Made by a program: the position numbers and the translations under genes. From Anaerophaga thermohalophila DSM 12881 (GTDB lineage: Bacteria; Bacteroidota; Bacteroidia; Bacteroidales; Marinilabiliaceae): a stretch of 40,529 bases of DNA. The notes under the pieces were generated by a model. The model was given only the letters and a program-made list of their open reading frames with translations, was not told the DNA's origin and searched no databases. The stretch is from assembly GCF_000191885.1 (NCBI RefSeq), contig NZ_AEWI01000046.1, positions 1 through 40,529 on the forward strand, given 5' to 3'. This document shows, piece after piece, positions 1-8,249 of the stretch; the first letter of the stretch is position 1; each line of letters starts with the position of its first letter.

Positions 1-195
1 TTAGAATGTTATAAGTTTTATCACATTAGCTAACAATCTAACAATCTAATGACCTAATAATCTAATGACCTAATGACCTAATGACCTATTAAGGCAAAAC
101 GTTGCCATGCTCGTTTCATCAGTATAAAATTAGGGCTGCTGACTTATTCAACAGGCTCTGTTTAGAAAAACAACAAATCTTTAAAACCTTTTGCA
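1..195. repeat. Degenerate CTAATGAC/CTAACAAT tract plus fragment of repeat family B
   Basis: No gene is seen here. Positions 1-95 are a degenerate short tandem tract built from 8-9 base units such as CTAATGAC and CTAACAAT. Positions 103-137 read TGCCATGCTCGTTTC directly followed by ATCAGTATAAAATTAGG, which are the two ends of repeat family B placed head to tail. The reverse complement of the whole stretch resembles 11058-11155, including the shared string TTAGCTAATGT and the words around it. The promoter of the phoH-like gene may lie in 140-190 but no clear TAnnTTTG box was found. Confidence 0.6.
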
Positions 196-1536
196 ATGAC
201 AGCCAAAAAGAAAAAATCAGGAAAGATATTCGTTCTGGATACCAATGTTTTGTTACATGATCATAAATGTCTGTATAACTTCGAAGAAAACGACATTATT
301 ATTCCGATTGTGGTACTTGAGGAGCTTGATAAATTTAAGAAAGGAAATGATCAGATCAATTTCCAGGCACGCGAATTTGTACGTGAACTGGACCGGCTTT
401 CGGGCGAACAACTCTTCACCGATGGTATTTCACTGGGTAAAGGTCATGGAAGATTGTTTATAGAAACCGGGAAACCACTTCCCCCCGAAATGCAGGATTC
501 ATTCTCGGAAAATACACCTGACCACCGGATACTGGCCATCACTTTGTATGTAAAAGAAAAGAACCCGGAACGGCAGACTATTCTTATCACCAAAGACATC
601 AATCTGAGGATGAAGGCCAAATCGCTTGGTCTGAAGTCGGAGGACTACGAATCGGACAAAGTTAAAAATATAGAGATTCTCCACCATGGAGTGGAAACGT
701 TCGACGGTTTCGACAAAGCCATCATTGAAGCGCTTTACAAAGATGGTCAGGTAGCGCGTTCGGAATTCCCAATGACTGATGAGCAGTTGCCTGCCAACCA
801 GTACATGATTCTGAAAAATGACAACCAAAGCGTGTTGGCCTGGTTCGACCCCAACACACAATCTGTCAGAAGAGTAGAAAAACATTCCGCCTTTGGCATT
901 GAACCCCGAAATGCTGAGCAAACCTTTTCTCTGCATGCGCTCATGAATCCCGATGTTACACTGGTGTCACTAACAGGAAAAGCCGGTACCGGAAAAACAT
1001 TACTTGCCCTGGCTGCTGCACTTCAGCAACATAAACAATATAACCAGATACTGCTGGCCCGCCCAATCATGCCGCTCGCCAATCGCGACCTTGGCTTTTT
1101 GCCGGGCGATATCAATGAAAAAATAGGTCCTTACATGCAGCCGCTTTTCGACAATCTGGGAGTCATAAAAAACCGGTTCCCCCAGCAAAGCAAGGAGCTA
1201 AACATCATTGAAGAAATGCAAAAACGCGACGAGCTTGTCATTACGCCCCTGGCCTATATCCGCGGTCGTAGTCTTTCCGATGTTTTCTTTATTATTGACG
1301 AAGCCCAGAACCTGACTCCTCACGAGGTAAAAACCATCATTACCCGCGCCGGAGAAGGAACTAAAATGGTATTTACAGGCGATATTCACCAGATTGACTC
1401 CCCTTATCTCGACATGCAAAGCAACGGGCTGGCTTATCTCACCGACAAAATGAAGGGACAGAATATTTTTGCCCATGTCAACCTGATAAAAGGTGAGAGG
1501 AGCTTCCTGGCTGAACTGGCATCGGACCTGCTTTAG
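196..1536 (+). CDS. PhoH family protein with N-terminal PIN domain (PIN-PhoH ATPase/RNase)
   Basis: This is a 446-residue cytosolic protein with two domains. The PIN nuclease-like domain covers about residues 10-150 and opens with VLDTNVLLHD, where D15 is the expected first metal ligand. The PhoH ATPase domain covers about 240-446, with Walker A GKAGTGKT at 261-268 and Walker B VFFIIDEAQN around D368. PIN-PhoH proteins of this size are known to couple NTP-driven RNA unwinding to RNA cleavage in some bacteria; that activity is inferred here. Length and domain order are normal for the family. The gene is followed by a 310-base gap that holds the mtaB promoter and a repeat A copy, so it looks monocistronic. 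Despite the family name there is no phosphate-regulation context. Confidence 0.92.
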   Translation: MTAKKKKSGKIFVLDTNVLLHDHKCLYNFEENDIIIPIVVLEELDKFKKGNDQINFQAREFVRELDRLSGEQLFTDGISLGKGHGRLFIETGKPLPPEMQDSFSENTPDHRILAITLYVKEKNPERQTILITKDINLRMKAKSLGLKSEDYESDKVKNIEILHHGVETFDGFDKAIIEALYKDGQVARSEFPMTDEQLPANQYMILKNDNQSVLAWFDPNTQSVRRVEKHSAFGIEPRNAEQTFSLHALMNPDVTLVSLTGKAGTGKTLLALAAALQQHKQYNQILLARPIMPLANRDLGFLPGDINEKIGPYMQPLFDNLGVIKNRFPQQSKELNIIEEMQKRDELVITPLAYIRGRSLSDVFFIIDEAQNLTPHEVKTIITRAGEGTKMVFTGDIHQIDSPYLDMQSNGLAYLTDKMKGQNIFAHVNLIKGERSFLAELASDLL

Positions 1537-1846
1537 GGTAGAAAAGACTATCACAACCGTTCGTAAAAAAAGCGGATGAAGGTCTCAAGGGTACCGTCAC
1601 TTTAAAATCATTGCCTATCTTTGCAGATTGGTTTGTATAAAATTTATGAGCCGGTTTAAAAACGATCGACTAAGAACGAATAATCCAGGAGTGCGGTCTA
1701 AAAAGCATATCTTTTTCAAAATCAAGGCGTTTTAAATTTTTGTGCCGAAGATAACTTGTTGTTAATGAGGATGCAAAAATTTAAAACAACAACGAGTTTG
1801 GCAACAAAGATGCTTTTTAGACCGGATTTACCTAACAATCTGTTTT
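1537..1846 (+). promoter_or_regulatory. mtaB leader: TAnnTTTG box at 1616-1623 followed by repeat A1
   Basis: The 310-base gap between the phoH-like gene and mtaB contains TATCTTTG at 1616-1623, a match to the Bacteroidota -7 box. The mtaB start codon is about 223 bases further on, and repeat copy A1 (1689-1826) lies between them. If this box drives mtaB, the transcript carries the long A1 hairpin in its 5' leader. No upstream TTTG at the ideal distance is clear, so the promoter call rests on the -7 box alone. Confidence 0.4.
1689..1826 (+). repeat. Repeat family A, copy A1 (imperfect palindrome, eroded ends)
   Basis: This copy runs from GAGTGCGGTCTAAAAAGCAT to GATGCTTTTTAGACCGGA. The two arms are inverted versions of each other, with a centre around GTTAATGAGG. 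Compared with the other copies, the right-hand CTCA end is replaced by GATT, so the terminal repeat is eroded and no flanking duplication can be read. It sits in the 5' leader of mtaB. Confidence 0.85.
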
Positions 1847-3208
1847 ATGATAGATCACACACAATTTCAGCAGCGAACGGTGGCGTTTTATACCCTTGGA
1901 TGTAAGCTCAATTTCAGCGAAACATCAACGATAGCACGTCATTTGGAGGAAGAAGGATTTACGCGGGTAGATTTCAGGGAAGGAGCAGATGTCTATGTCA
2001 TCAACACCTGCTCGGTAACCGAAACAGCCGAAAAAAAGTGTCGTTATACCATACACAGAGCTCTACGTACAAATCCATCGGCATTTATCGTTGTAACAGG
2101 TTGCTTTGCCCAGCTTCACCCCGAAAAAATTGCCCGGATTGAAGGCGTCGACCTGGTGCTGGGAAGCAACGAAAAGCTCGATATGTCATTTTACCGTGGA
2201 ACGCTTGAAAAACGCAAAAATGCTGAAATTCATGCCGGCAATATTGCCAAAGACAAAAGCTTCATGCCATCGTGGTCGTCGGGTGACCGAACCAGAACTT
2301 TCCTGAAAGTACAGGACGGATGCGATTATTTTTGCTCCTATTGCACCATTCCCCTGGCGAGGGGACGATCGCGAAATGCCTCGATCGAAGCAACCGTTGA
2401 ACAGGCAAAACAAGCCGGGAAAGCCGGTGCCAAAGAAATTATTCTTACCGGCGTAAACATTGGTGATTTTGGAAAACCCACCGGTGAAACATTTGCCGGC
2501 CTGATAAAAGCCCTCGAAAAAGTCGACGAGGTGGAACGGTTCCGTATATCGTCCATAGAGCCAAATCTGCTGACGGAAGAAATAATACAGTTCGTGGCAG
2601 GCTCATCCAAATTTATGCCTCACTTTCATATCCCGTTACAGTCGGGAAGCGATCCTATTCTTAAATTAATGAGAAGGAAATATGACACCTCCCTCTTCAG
2701 AGAGCGAATTGAAACCATCAATACCTATCTCCCCGATGCCTTTATCGGTGTCGATGTAATTACCGGTGTGCGGGGCGAGACGGTTGAAGAGTTCGAAAAA
2801 ACACGTCATTTCCTCAATCGGCTGAACATTTCGCAATTGCATGTTTTCACCTATTCCGAAAGACCCAACACGCAAGCCCTGAAAATTGAACATTCCGTAC
2901 CGCATCAGGAAAGAAAACGAAGAAGTGTCATTTTGCATGAACTGTCGGAATACAAGCTGCGGAAATTCTATAAGCGTTTCGAGGGAACAAAGGCAAAGGT
3001 TTTATTTGAAGAACGTTCATCAGACAGACTGATGCACGGGTATAGTGAAAACTATTTGCGTGTCGAATGCCCGTTTAATCCTGAACTGGTAAACAGCATT
3101 GTTGATGTGGAACTCAAAAACATATCACCCCTTTCGGGGAATATGACCATACAACTACCGGGCTCGCTCGTTCAAAGTCAGGTATTCCATGCAAACGCTT
3201 TTCGATAA
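1847..3208 (+). CDS. mtaB: tRNA (N6-threonylcarbamoyladenosine37-C2)-methylthiotransferase MtaB
   Basis: A 453-residue radical-SAM methylthiotransferase that converts t6A37 to ms2t6A37 in tRNAs reading ANN codons. The N-terminal UPF0004 domain shows three cysteines for the auxiliary iron-sulphur cluster (LGCKLNFSE with C19, NTCSVT, TGCFAQ). The radical-SAM motif CDYFCSYC has cysteines at 159, 163 and 166, followed by TIPLARGRSR. The LGCKLN opening separates the MtaB type from MiaB and RimO, which have other first-motif sequences. The C-terminal ~70 residues are compatible with a TRAM RNA-binding domain. The gene ends 69 bases before the suhB-like gene, so the two may share a transcript. Confidence 0.93.
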   Translation: MIDHTQFQQRTVAFYTLGCKLNFSETSTIARHLEEEGFTRVDFREGADVYVINTCSVTETAEKKCRYTIHRALRTNPSAFIVVTGCFAQLHPEKIARIEGVDLVLGSNEKLDMSFYRGTLEKRKNAEIHAGNIAKDKSFMPSWSSGDRTRTFLKVQDGCDYFCSYCTIPLARGRSRNASIEATVEQAKQAGKAGAKEIILTGVNIGDFGKPTGETFAGLIKALEKVDEVERFRISSIEPNLLTEEIIQFVAGSSKFMPHFHIPLQSGSDPILKLMRRKYDTSLFRERIETINTYLPDAFIGVDVITGVRGETVEEFEKTRHFLNRLNISQLHVFTYSERPNTQALKIEHSVPHQERKRRSVILHELSEYKLRKFYKRFEGTKAKVLFEERSSDRLMHGYSENYLRVECPFNPELVNSIVDVELKNISPLSGNMTIQLPGSLVQSQVFHANAFR

Positions 3209-3277
3209 ACTTTCTCATAACCGTTTCATCATGTTTCAAAAATTTGAAACTTTGAACCAAATAAAAAACAGCAAAAA

Positions 3278-4072
3278 ATGACAGATTACAAGGAAATTTG
3301 TGAAAGAACTGTAGATATAGCAAGGGAAACAGGCCTGTTTGTCAAAAATTACCGAATGCAAAACAAGCCGGATGTTGAATCTAAAGGACGAAACGACTTC
3401 GTGACCCAAATTGATAAAGCCTCGGAAAAGAAACTGGTCGAAGCATTGGGACGGCTCCTGCCCGAAGCCGGTTTTATTGCGGAAGAAAACACATCTGATA
3501 AACAAGGTGAAACCTACAACTGGATCATTGATCCCATTGATGGTACCACCAATTTCATCCACGGGGTGTTTCCCTATGCCATTAGTATCGCATTGCAGGA
3601 AAAGGACAGAATTGTTGCCGGTGTGATCTATGAACCGGTAATGGACGAATGTTTCTACTCATGGACAGGCGGGCCGGCTCTTCTTAACGGCAAGGAAATA
3701 CACGTATCGGAAACATCAAAAGTAGCCGACAGCCTGATTGCTACCGGATTCCCCTACTCCAACTACAGTCTGATCAACAACTTCATGGATACGCTCGACT
3801 TTTTCATGAAAAACAGCCATGGTCTCCGTCGTATGGGTTCTGCAGCTGTCGATTTGGCTTATGTGGCATGTGGCCGCTTCGATGCTTTTTATGAATACAA
3901 TCTGAAACCATGGGATGTGGCTGCAGGGGCTTTTCTGGTCCAACAGGCAGGCGGAAGGGTAAGTGATTTCAAAGGTGGCGACAACTACCTTTTCGGTAAA
4001 GAGATTGTTTGCGCCAACAGTAAAATGTTTGAAGAAATGCAGAAGGTGATTGAACAGATAATGACGAAATAA
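3278..4072 (+). CDS. Inositol monophosphatase family protein (SuhB-like)
   Basis: A 264-residue member of the lithium-sensitive Mg2+-dependent phosphatase family. The metal-binding motifs are intact: AEEN around residue 69, IDPIDGTTNF with D85 and D88, and the distal WDVAAGAFLVQQAGG. The length is standard. Likely substrates are myo-inositol-1-phosphate or related sugar phosphates; some family members act instead on 3'-phosphoadenosine 5'-phosphate or NADP, and the sequence alone does not decide. It follows mtaB by 69 bases in the same direction. Its stop codon is only 4 bases before repeat copy A2, whose hairpin could form the end of the transcript. Confidence 0.9.
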   Translation: MTDYKEICERTVDIARETGLFVKNYRMQNKPDVESKGRNDFVTQIDKASEKKLVEALGRLLPEAGFIAEENTSDKQGETYNWIIDPIDGTTNFIHGVFPYAISIALQEKDRIVAGVIYEPVMDECFYSWTGGPALLNGKEIHVSETSKVADSLIATGFPYSNYSLINNFMDTLDFFMKNSHGLRRMGSAAVDLAYVACGRFDAFYEYNLKPWDVAAGAFLVQQAGGRVSDFKGGDNYLFGKEIVCANSKMFEEMQKVIEQIMTK

Positions 4073-4076
4073 TAAA

Positions 4077-4218
4077 TGAGTGTGGCATAAAAAGCATATT
4101 TTTGTCAAAATCGAGGCGTTTTGAATTTTGGTACTGGAGTTAACTTATTGTTAATGAGGATATAAAAATTAAACCAACAATAAGTTTGACAACAAAGATG
4201 CTTTTTAGACCGGGCTCA
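4077..4218 (+). repeat. Repeat family A, copy A2 with TAAA flanking duplication
   Basis: A 142-base imperfect palindrome that begins TGAGTGTGGCATAAAAAGCA and ends GCTTTTTAGACCGGGCTCA. It starts 4 bases after the suhB-like stop codon. The four bases before TGAG and the four after CTCA are both TAAA, which looks like a target-site duplication. The remaining ~200 bases to the acyltransferase start hold no recognised feature. Confidence 0.88.
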
Positions 4219-4426
4219 TAAATCTTATGAGGTTGTCCGCAAAGACTAATCTTTACTCCGCAGGCTTTGTATCTGCTCCGTGAATCTCTCCCGAAAAATC
4301 GGAAAAAGTTGTGAAACAAAAAATTTATACAGATCGACACAAAGAATGAACAAAGAGTATCACAATCTGTCCCGACCTTCTTCGGAAGAGTTTTTAGATA
4401 GCCTCTTAAATCTAAGAATGTATTGA

Positions 4427-5308
4427 ATGAACAAACTACTCTATTACATTTGGTATCCGCTGATATGGCTCATTTCGTTGCTGCCACTCTCTTTTTTGTA
4501 CAGGATTTCCGATCTGCTTTATTACCCGGTCTCTCTGGCCGGTTATCGTAAAAAAGTTATCCTCGACAACCTGCGACGTGCCTTCCCTCAGCAATCAGAT
4601 GAATGGCGAAAAAATATTCTCAAAAAATTTTACCGTCACTTTTGCGACCTCTTTATCGAAACCCTAAAGCTGCAACATATTTCTGACAAAGAAATATATA
4701 AGCGCATCACTTTTTCAAATACAAAATTTCTTGACGAAGCAGCAGAAGAAGGCAAAGATGTCATTGCAGTACTTGGTCATTACGGAAACTGGGAATGGGT
4801 TCCTGCCATCAATTTACACATCAGGGCTCAGGGCTACAGCGTTTACAGACCCTTGAAAAACAAAGCTTTTGACAAATACATGATAATGTTGCGTTCGCGC
4901 TTCGGCTCGAAAAACGTACCCATGAAAAAAACCCTGAGACTGGTAGCCGGGTTAAAAAAACAGAACAAACGTTTCGTACTGGGCCTTATAGCCGACCAAA
5001 GTCCGGCCAGAACCGAAATTCAATATTGGACCAATTTCCTCACCCAACCAACTCCCATTCTGCTTGGACCCGAAAAAATGTCAAAAATGGTCAAAGGAGC
5101 GGTGGTCTTTTTCAAAGTTTCAAAACCCAAAAGAGGACATTATCACATCGACGTGGTTCCATGGAATGGAGACATTGAAAATGCCAAGGAATTTGAAATT
5201 ACCGAATGGCATGTACGCCTGCTGGAAAAGTGCATAACGGAAAGACCTGAACTATGGCTGTGGTCGCACAGACGGTGGAAGTATCAGTATCAGTATAAAA
5301 GTAGTTAG
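4427..5308 (+). CDS. LpxL/HtrB-type lysophospholipid (lipid A) acyltransferase
   Basis: A 293-residue inner-membrane-associated acyltransferase of the LpxL/LpxM/HtrB superfamily. The hydrophobic N-terminus (about residues 1-30) is a membrane anchor. The catalytic H-x4-E motif appears in GHYGNWEW, with H118 and E123. The family adds a secondary acyl chain to lipid A precursors; in Bacteroidota some members act on other lipids such as aminolipids, so the exact acceptor is not certain. Length matches the Bacteroidota form. The gene stands alone between repeat A2 upstream and the C/B nested repeats downstream. Confidence 0.9.
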   Translation: MNKLLYYIWYPLIWLISLLPLSFLYRISDLLYYPVSLAGYRKKVILDNLRRAFPQQSDEWRKNILKKFYRHFCDLFIETLKLQHISDKEIYKRITFSNTKFLDEAAEEGKDVIAVLGHYGNWEWVPAINLHIRAQGYSVYRPLKNKAFDKYMIMLRSRFGSKNVPMKKTLRLVAGLKKQNKRFVLGLIADQSPARTEIQYWTNFLTQPTPILLGPEKMSKMVKGAVVFFKVSKPKRGHYHIDVVPWNGDIENAKEFEITEWHVRLLEKCITERPELWLWSHRRWKYQYQYKSS

Positions 5309-5347
5309 TGATCATCTATAAAGTCGGGGAAAGTTGTATCAAATCGG

Positions 5348-5566
5348 GTGTCTGTTCAGAAAGTGCCGGTTGCAAGGCTTGCGAGGCCGCCAAAAACGGA
5401 GTTTACTTTTCATTCGTATAAAATTGGTCGAAGTTATTGGTCGAATGGAACTCGCATGATTGAGTTTATACATGTTCTTTTGTGACAAACTTTGTCATGC
5501 TCGTTTCGTAAATGAGTTTTTTGGCGGCAAGCGTAACAAAGCAAATGGTACTTTAGGGACAAACAC
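5348..5566 (+). repeat. Repeat family C, interrupted copy
   Basis: The outer parts 5348-5411 and 5508-5566 together match the reverse complement of 8250-8374 over about 125 bases, for example TTGCAAGGCTTGCGA and TTGGCGGCAAGCGTAAC. The join in the uninterrupted copy reads TTTACTTTTCGTAAATGAG, whereas here 96 bases separate TTTACTTTTC from GTAAATGAG. The ends GTGTCTGTTCAGAAA and (inverted) GTGTCTATCCATAAAA are similar to each other, so C may itself have been a small inverted-repeat element. Confidence 0.85.
5412..5507 (-). repeat. Repeat family B, copy inserted inside repeat C
   Basis: The copy runs from ATTCGTATAAAATTGG to CATGCTCGTTTC and shares internal blocks ATGGAACTCGCATG and TTTTGTGACAAA with the other B copies. 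It is given minus orientation relative to the copies at 11261 and 33779. The empty version of the target is visible at 8250-8374. No clear duplication is made beyond TTTC, which precedes the copy and is also the last four bases of the copy. Confidence 0.85.
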
Positions 5567-5727
5567 CAGTTAAAGGGCTTTATGTTAGGTTTGTCAAACG
5601 CAAGGAAGCTAAAAGACAGAAATTTAAAAGGCAGAATGCAGAAGTACAGGGCATGGAGCAGAAAGCATGGGCCAAACAATGATATCTTCGCGGTTTAATG
5701 GAGAGACAGACACAAAATAGAAACACA

Positions 5728-6774
5728 ATGCCGGATTCAAAAGTTGCTGTTATTATCCTAAACTGGAATACCAGGGATATGCTCGAACGATTCCTGCCCG
5801 GGGTCATAGAAAAAAGCGCTTACCCCGGCGTGAAGGTCGTCGTGGCCGACAATGGTTCCACCGACGGTTCTCCCGGGCTAATCGAAGAGAGGTTCCCCGA
5901 AGTTAAGCTCATCAGACTTAACCGAAATTATGGTTTTGCCGGAGGCTACAACCGTGTGTTAAAGCAAACTGAAAGCCCCTTTTCGGTATTGCTCAACTCC
6001 GATGTTATTCCCGGGGATAACTGGCTGGAGCCGCTCATTAAATGCATGGAAGAAAACCCTGATACTGCCGCTTGTGTCCCTAAAATAAAAGACATGAATA
6101 AGCCGGAATGGTTTGAGTATGCAGGTGCAGCAGGTGGTTTCATCGATAAGTGGGGATATACCTTTTGCAGGGGAAGAATATTCAATGTTCTGGAGCATGA
6201 CAACGGACAGTACGATCAGTCGGGAGAAATATTCTGGGGCAGCGGTGCCGCACTGATGGTCCGAACCGCACTTTTTAATCAGTCGGGTGGTCTCGATGAA
6301 GAATTCTTTGCCCACATGGAAGAGATTGACTGGTGCTGGCGTATGAAAAACAAGGGACTTAAAATCAGATATTGTGCGGAAAGCGAAGTTTACCACCTTG
6401 GCGGAGGAACTTTAAATGCCATGTCGACACATAAAACTTACCTCAATTTCAGGAACAATTTATTCATGCTTCACCGGAATATCTCCCCCGAAAATTTCAA
6501 AAAAGTAATGACGATACGTTTACTCCTTGACGGAGTTGCGGCCATAAAATTCCTTTTTTCGGGGGAGTTTGGGAATTTTCGGGCGGTAATCAAAGCCAGT
6601 CGCGACTATTTCAAAAAGGCCGGAAGTTTGACACGGGAAAGACAGTATTTACAGAAAAATGTCAAATGCTACAATCATCCGGAAATTTATCACAGAAGCG
6701 TAGTATTTGACTTCTTTCTCCGGAAGAAGCGCAGTTTTTCAGACCTGCATTTTCGGCTGCCGGAAAACCCCTGA
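5728..6774 (+). CDS. Family 2 glycosyltransferase (rhamnosyltransferase-like)
   Basis: A 348-residue GT-A fold glycosyltransferase that transfers a nucleotide-activated sugar, probably onto a surface polysaccharide or lipid-linked precursor. The start of the fold is VAVIILNWNTRDML; the nucleotide-binding DNGSTDGS and the metal-binding LLNSDVIPG follow, and the acceptor-side motif FAHMEEIDWCWRMKNKG is intact. The C-terminal ~90 residues resemble the helical tail common in the COG1216 group. I choose ATG 5728 because the conserved fold starts there; an in-frame ATG at 5698 lies almost at the expected transcription start after the TATCTTCG box. The stop is 9 bases before repeat A3. The acceptor is unknown. 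Confidence 0.88.
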   Translation: MPDSKVAVIILNWNTRDMLERFLPGVIEKSAYPGVKVVVADNGSTDGSPGLIEERFPEVKLIRLNRNYGFAGGYNRVLKQTESPFSVLLNSDVIPGDNWLEPLIKCMEENPDTAACVPKIKDMNKPEWFEYAGAAGGFIDKWGYTFCRGRIFNVLEHDNGQYDQSGEIFWGSGAALMVRTALFNQSGGLDEEFFAHMEEIDWCWRMKNKGLKIRYCAESEVYHLGGGTLNAMSTHKTYLNFRNNLFMLHRNISPENFKKVMTIRLLLDGVAAIKFLFSGEFGNFRAVIKASRDYFKKAGSLTRERQYLQKNVKCYNHPEIYHRSVVFDFFLRKKRSFSDLHFRLPENP

Positions 6775-6782
6775 AGCAAACA

Positions 6783-6925
6783 TGAGTGCGGTATAAAAAG
6801 CATATTTTTGTCAAAATCAAGGCGTTTTAAATTTTTCTACCGAAGTTAACTTGTTGTTAATGTGGATGCAAAAATTTAAAACAACAACGAGTTTGGCAAC
6901 AAAGATGCTTTTTAGACCGTACTCA
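6783..6925 (+). repeat. Repeat family A, copy A3 with AACA flanking duplication
   Basis: A 143-base imperfect palindrome from TGAGTGCGGTATAAAAAGCA to GCTTTTTAGACCGTACTCA. The four bases on each side are AACA, consistent with a 4-bp target duplication. It lies between the convergent ends of the glycosyltransferase and murF, only 5 bases from the murF end, and could terminate transcription from both sides. Confidence 0.9.
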
Positions 6926-6929
6926 AACA

Positions 6930-8228
6930 TTAAAGCACTTCAACAACATCCTCGAGACTGTTGGCTCTGCTTCCTTTAATCAGAATCAATGCACCGGAAA
7001 TTTCAGCTTTCCGTAAGGCGTCTTTCAATGATGCCGTATTATCGTACCAAACAAAACGATCCCCGGCAGGTACAACATCTTTGAATTCCGGTCCGGTCAG
7101 AAAGCAAATGGTAAAATCGAGCTCAGATATTTCAGCAATCAGATTTCTGTGTTCGGCCAGGCTATCATTTCCCAGTTCCTTCATTCCACCTATTATGAGC
7201 ACTTTCCGGTGATGGTTCATAGCCCTGAAATTATCGAGTGCTGCCTTCATGCTCATCGGATTCGCATTATAGGCATCCAATAAGATTTGATTGCGTTTGG
7301 TATGAAATAACTGCGACCGGTTATTTTTCGGTTCATAACGCTCAAGAGCTTCCTTAACCAGTTCTTCTTCCACGCCAAAATAATGAGCAACCGATGCAGC
7401 TGCCAGCACATTGTCTTTATTGTAGAGGCCTGTCAACCGGGTAGTTATAGTCATCCTGCTCACCCGCGATGTAGTAAGTTCAAACGAAAGCATAGGGTCT
7501 GCCGACACATTCTCAGCTTTTACAACGGCATCCTTGCCGGATCCATAACCAATCCACGGGTAATGACCCGCCATTTTCAAAAGATCAGGGTTATCAACAT
7601 TAATAAATATCTCACCTCCGTTCTTTTTCAAGAAGTCATAGAGTTCTCCCTTCGCCTTTTTAACACCTTCGAAGGAACCAAACCCCTCGAGATGAGCTTT
7701 CCCTACATTGGTGATCAGACCATGATCGGGAAGGGCTATTTCACATAAGCCGGCTATTTCGCCCACATGATTCGCACCCATTTCTATTACGGCAATACGG
7801 GTAGCAGGCGGCATGGATAATAAAGTAAGGGGGACACCTATATGATTGTTCAAATTGCCCTGCGTATACCACACGTTATACTTTTTTGCCAGAACTGCAG
7901 CGATAAGCTCCTTTGTCGTGGTTTTGCCGTTGCTGCCCGTTATACCAATTACCGGAATATTCATCTTTCGACGGTGAAGCCGGGCCAGCTCCTGCAAAGC
8001 TTTCAGAACATCGGGAACCCAAAAACAATCCTTCTCGCCTTTAAGATTCTTATCATCCACCACTGCCAGCCGACAGCCGGCATTCAGGGCATCCTTTGCA
8101 AAGGAATTTCCATCGAAACGCTTGCCCTTCAATGCAAAAAAAAGGCTTCCGGGGATGATGTTCCTGGTATCGGTAGATACTTTCCCACTTTCAAGAAAAA
8201 ATTCGTACAAACGGGCAATATTGTTCAT
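6930..8228 (-). CDS. murF: UDP-N-acetylmuramoyl-tripeptide:D-alanyl-D-alanine ligase MurF
   Basis: A 432-residue cytoplasmic Mur ligase that adds D-Ala-D-Ala to the UDP-MurNAc-tripeptide in peptidoglycan synthesis. The N-terminal substrate domain contains STDTRNIIPGSLFFALKG. The ATP-binding motif ITGSNGKTTTKELIAA starts near residue 108, followed by the central-domain block EMGANHVGEI and the C-terminal-domain block ILLDAYNANPMSM. The length is at the normal short end for Bacteroidota. It lies downstream of gldJ on the same strand, an order that I recall from flavobacterial gldJ loci, but the two are separated by 320 bases with a terminator and repeat C, so here they are probably transcribed separately. 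Confidence 0.95.
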   Translation of the reverse strand: MNNIARLYEFFLESGKVSTDTRNIIPGSLFFALKGKRFDGNSFAKDALNAGCRLAVVDDKNLKGEKDCFWVPDVLKALQELARLHRRKMNIPVIGITGSNGKTTTKELIAAVLAKKYNVWYTQGNLNNHIGVPLTLLSMPPATRIAVIEMGANHVGEIAGLCEIALPDHGLITNVGKAHLEGFGSFEGVKKAKGELYDFLKKNGGEIFINVDNPDLLKMAGHYPWIGYGSGKDAVVKAENVSADPMLSFELTTSRVSRMTITTRLTGLYNKDNVLAAASVAHYFGVEEELVKEALERYEPKNNRSQLFHTKRNQILLDAYNANPMSMKAALDNFRAMNHHRKVLIIGGMKELGNDSLAEHRNLIAEISELDFTICFLTGPEFKDVVPAGDRFVWYDNTASLKDALRKAEISGALILIKGSRANSLEDVVEVL

Positions 8229-8249
8229 GGCTTATACAGTTCTTCTATT

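Larger units (their letters stand above)
5309..5727. repeat. Intergenic repeat block: D fragment, repeat C interrupted by repeat B, then GT promoter
   Basis: This 419-base gap has no gene. D (5315-5344) is shared in inverted orientation with 10843-10873. Repeat C begins near 5348 (GGTGTCTGTTCAGAAAG), is interrupted at 5411/5412 by repeat B, and resumes at 5508 to about 5566. A near-consensus -7 box TATCTTCG lies around 5682-5690, close to the following glycosyltransferase. Confidence 0.75.

Noticed and set aside
196..1536. Phosphate-starvation regulon because of the PhoH name
   Set aside because: There is no pst, phoB/phoR or Pho-box-like context; the PIN-PhoH fusion is an RNA-acting type.
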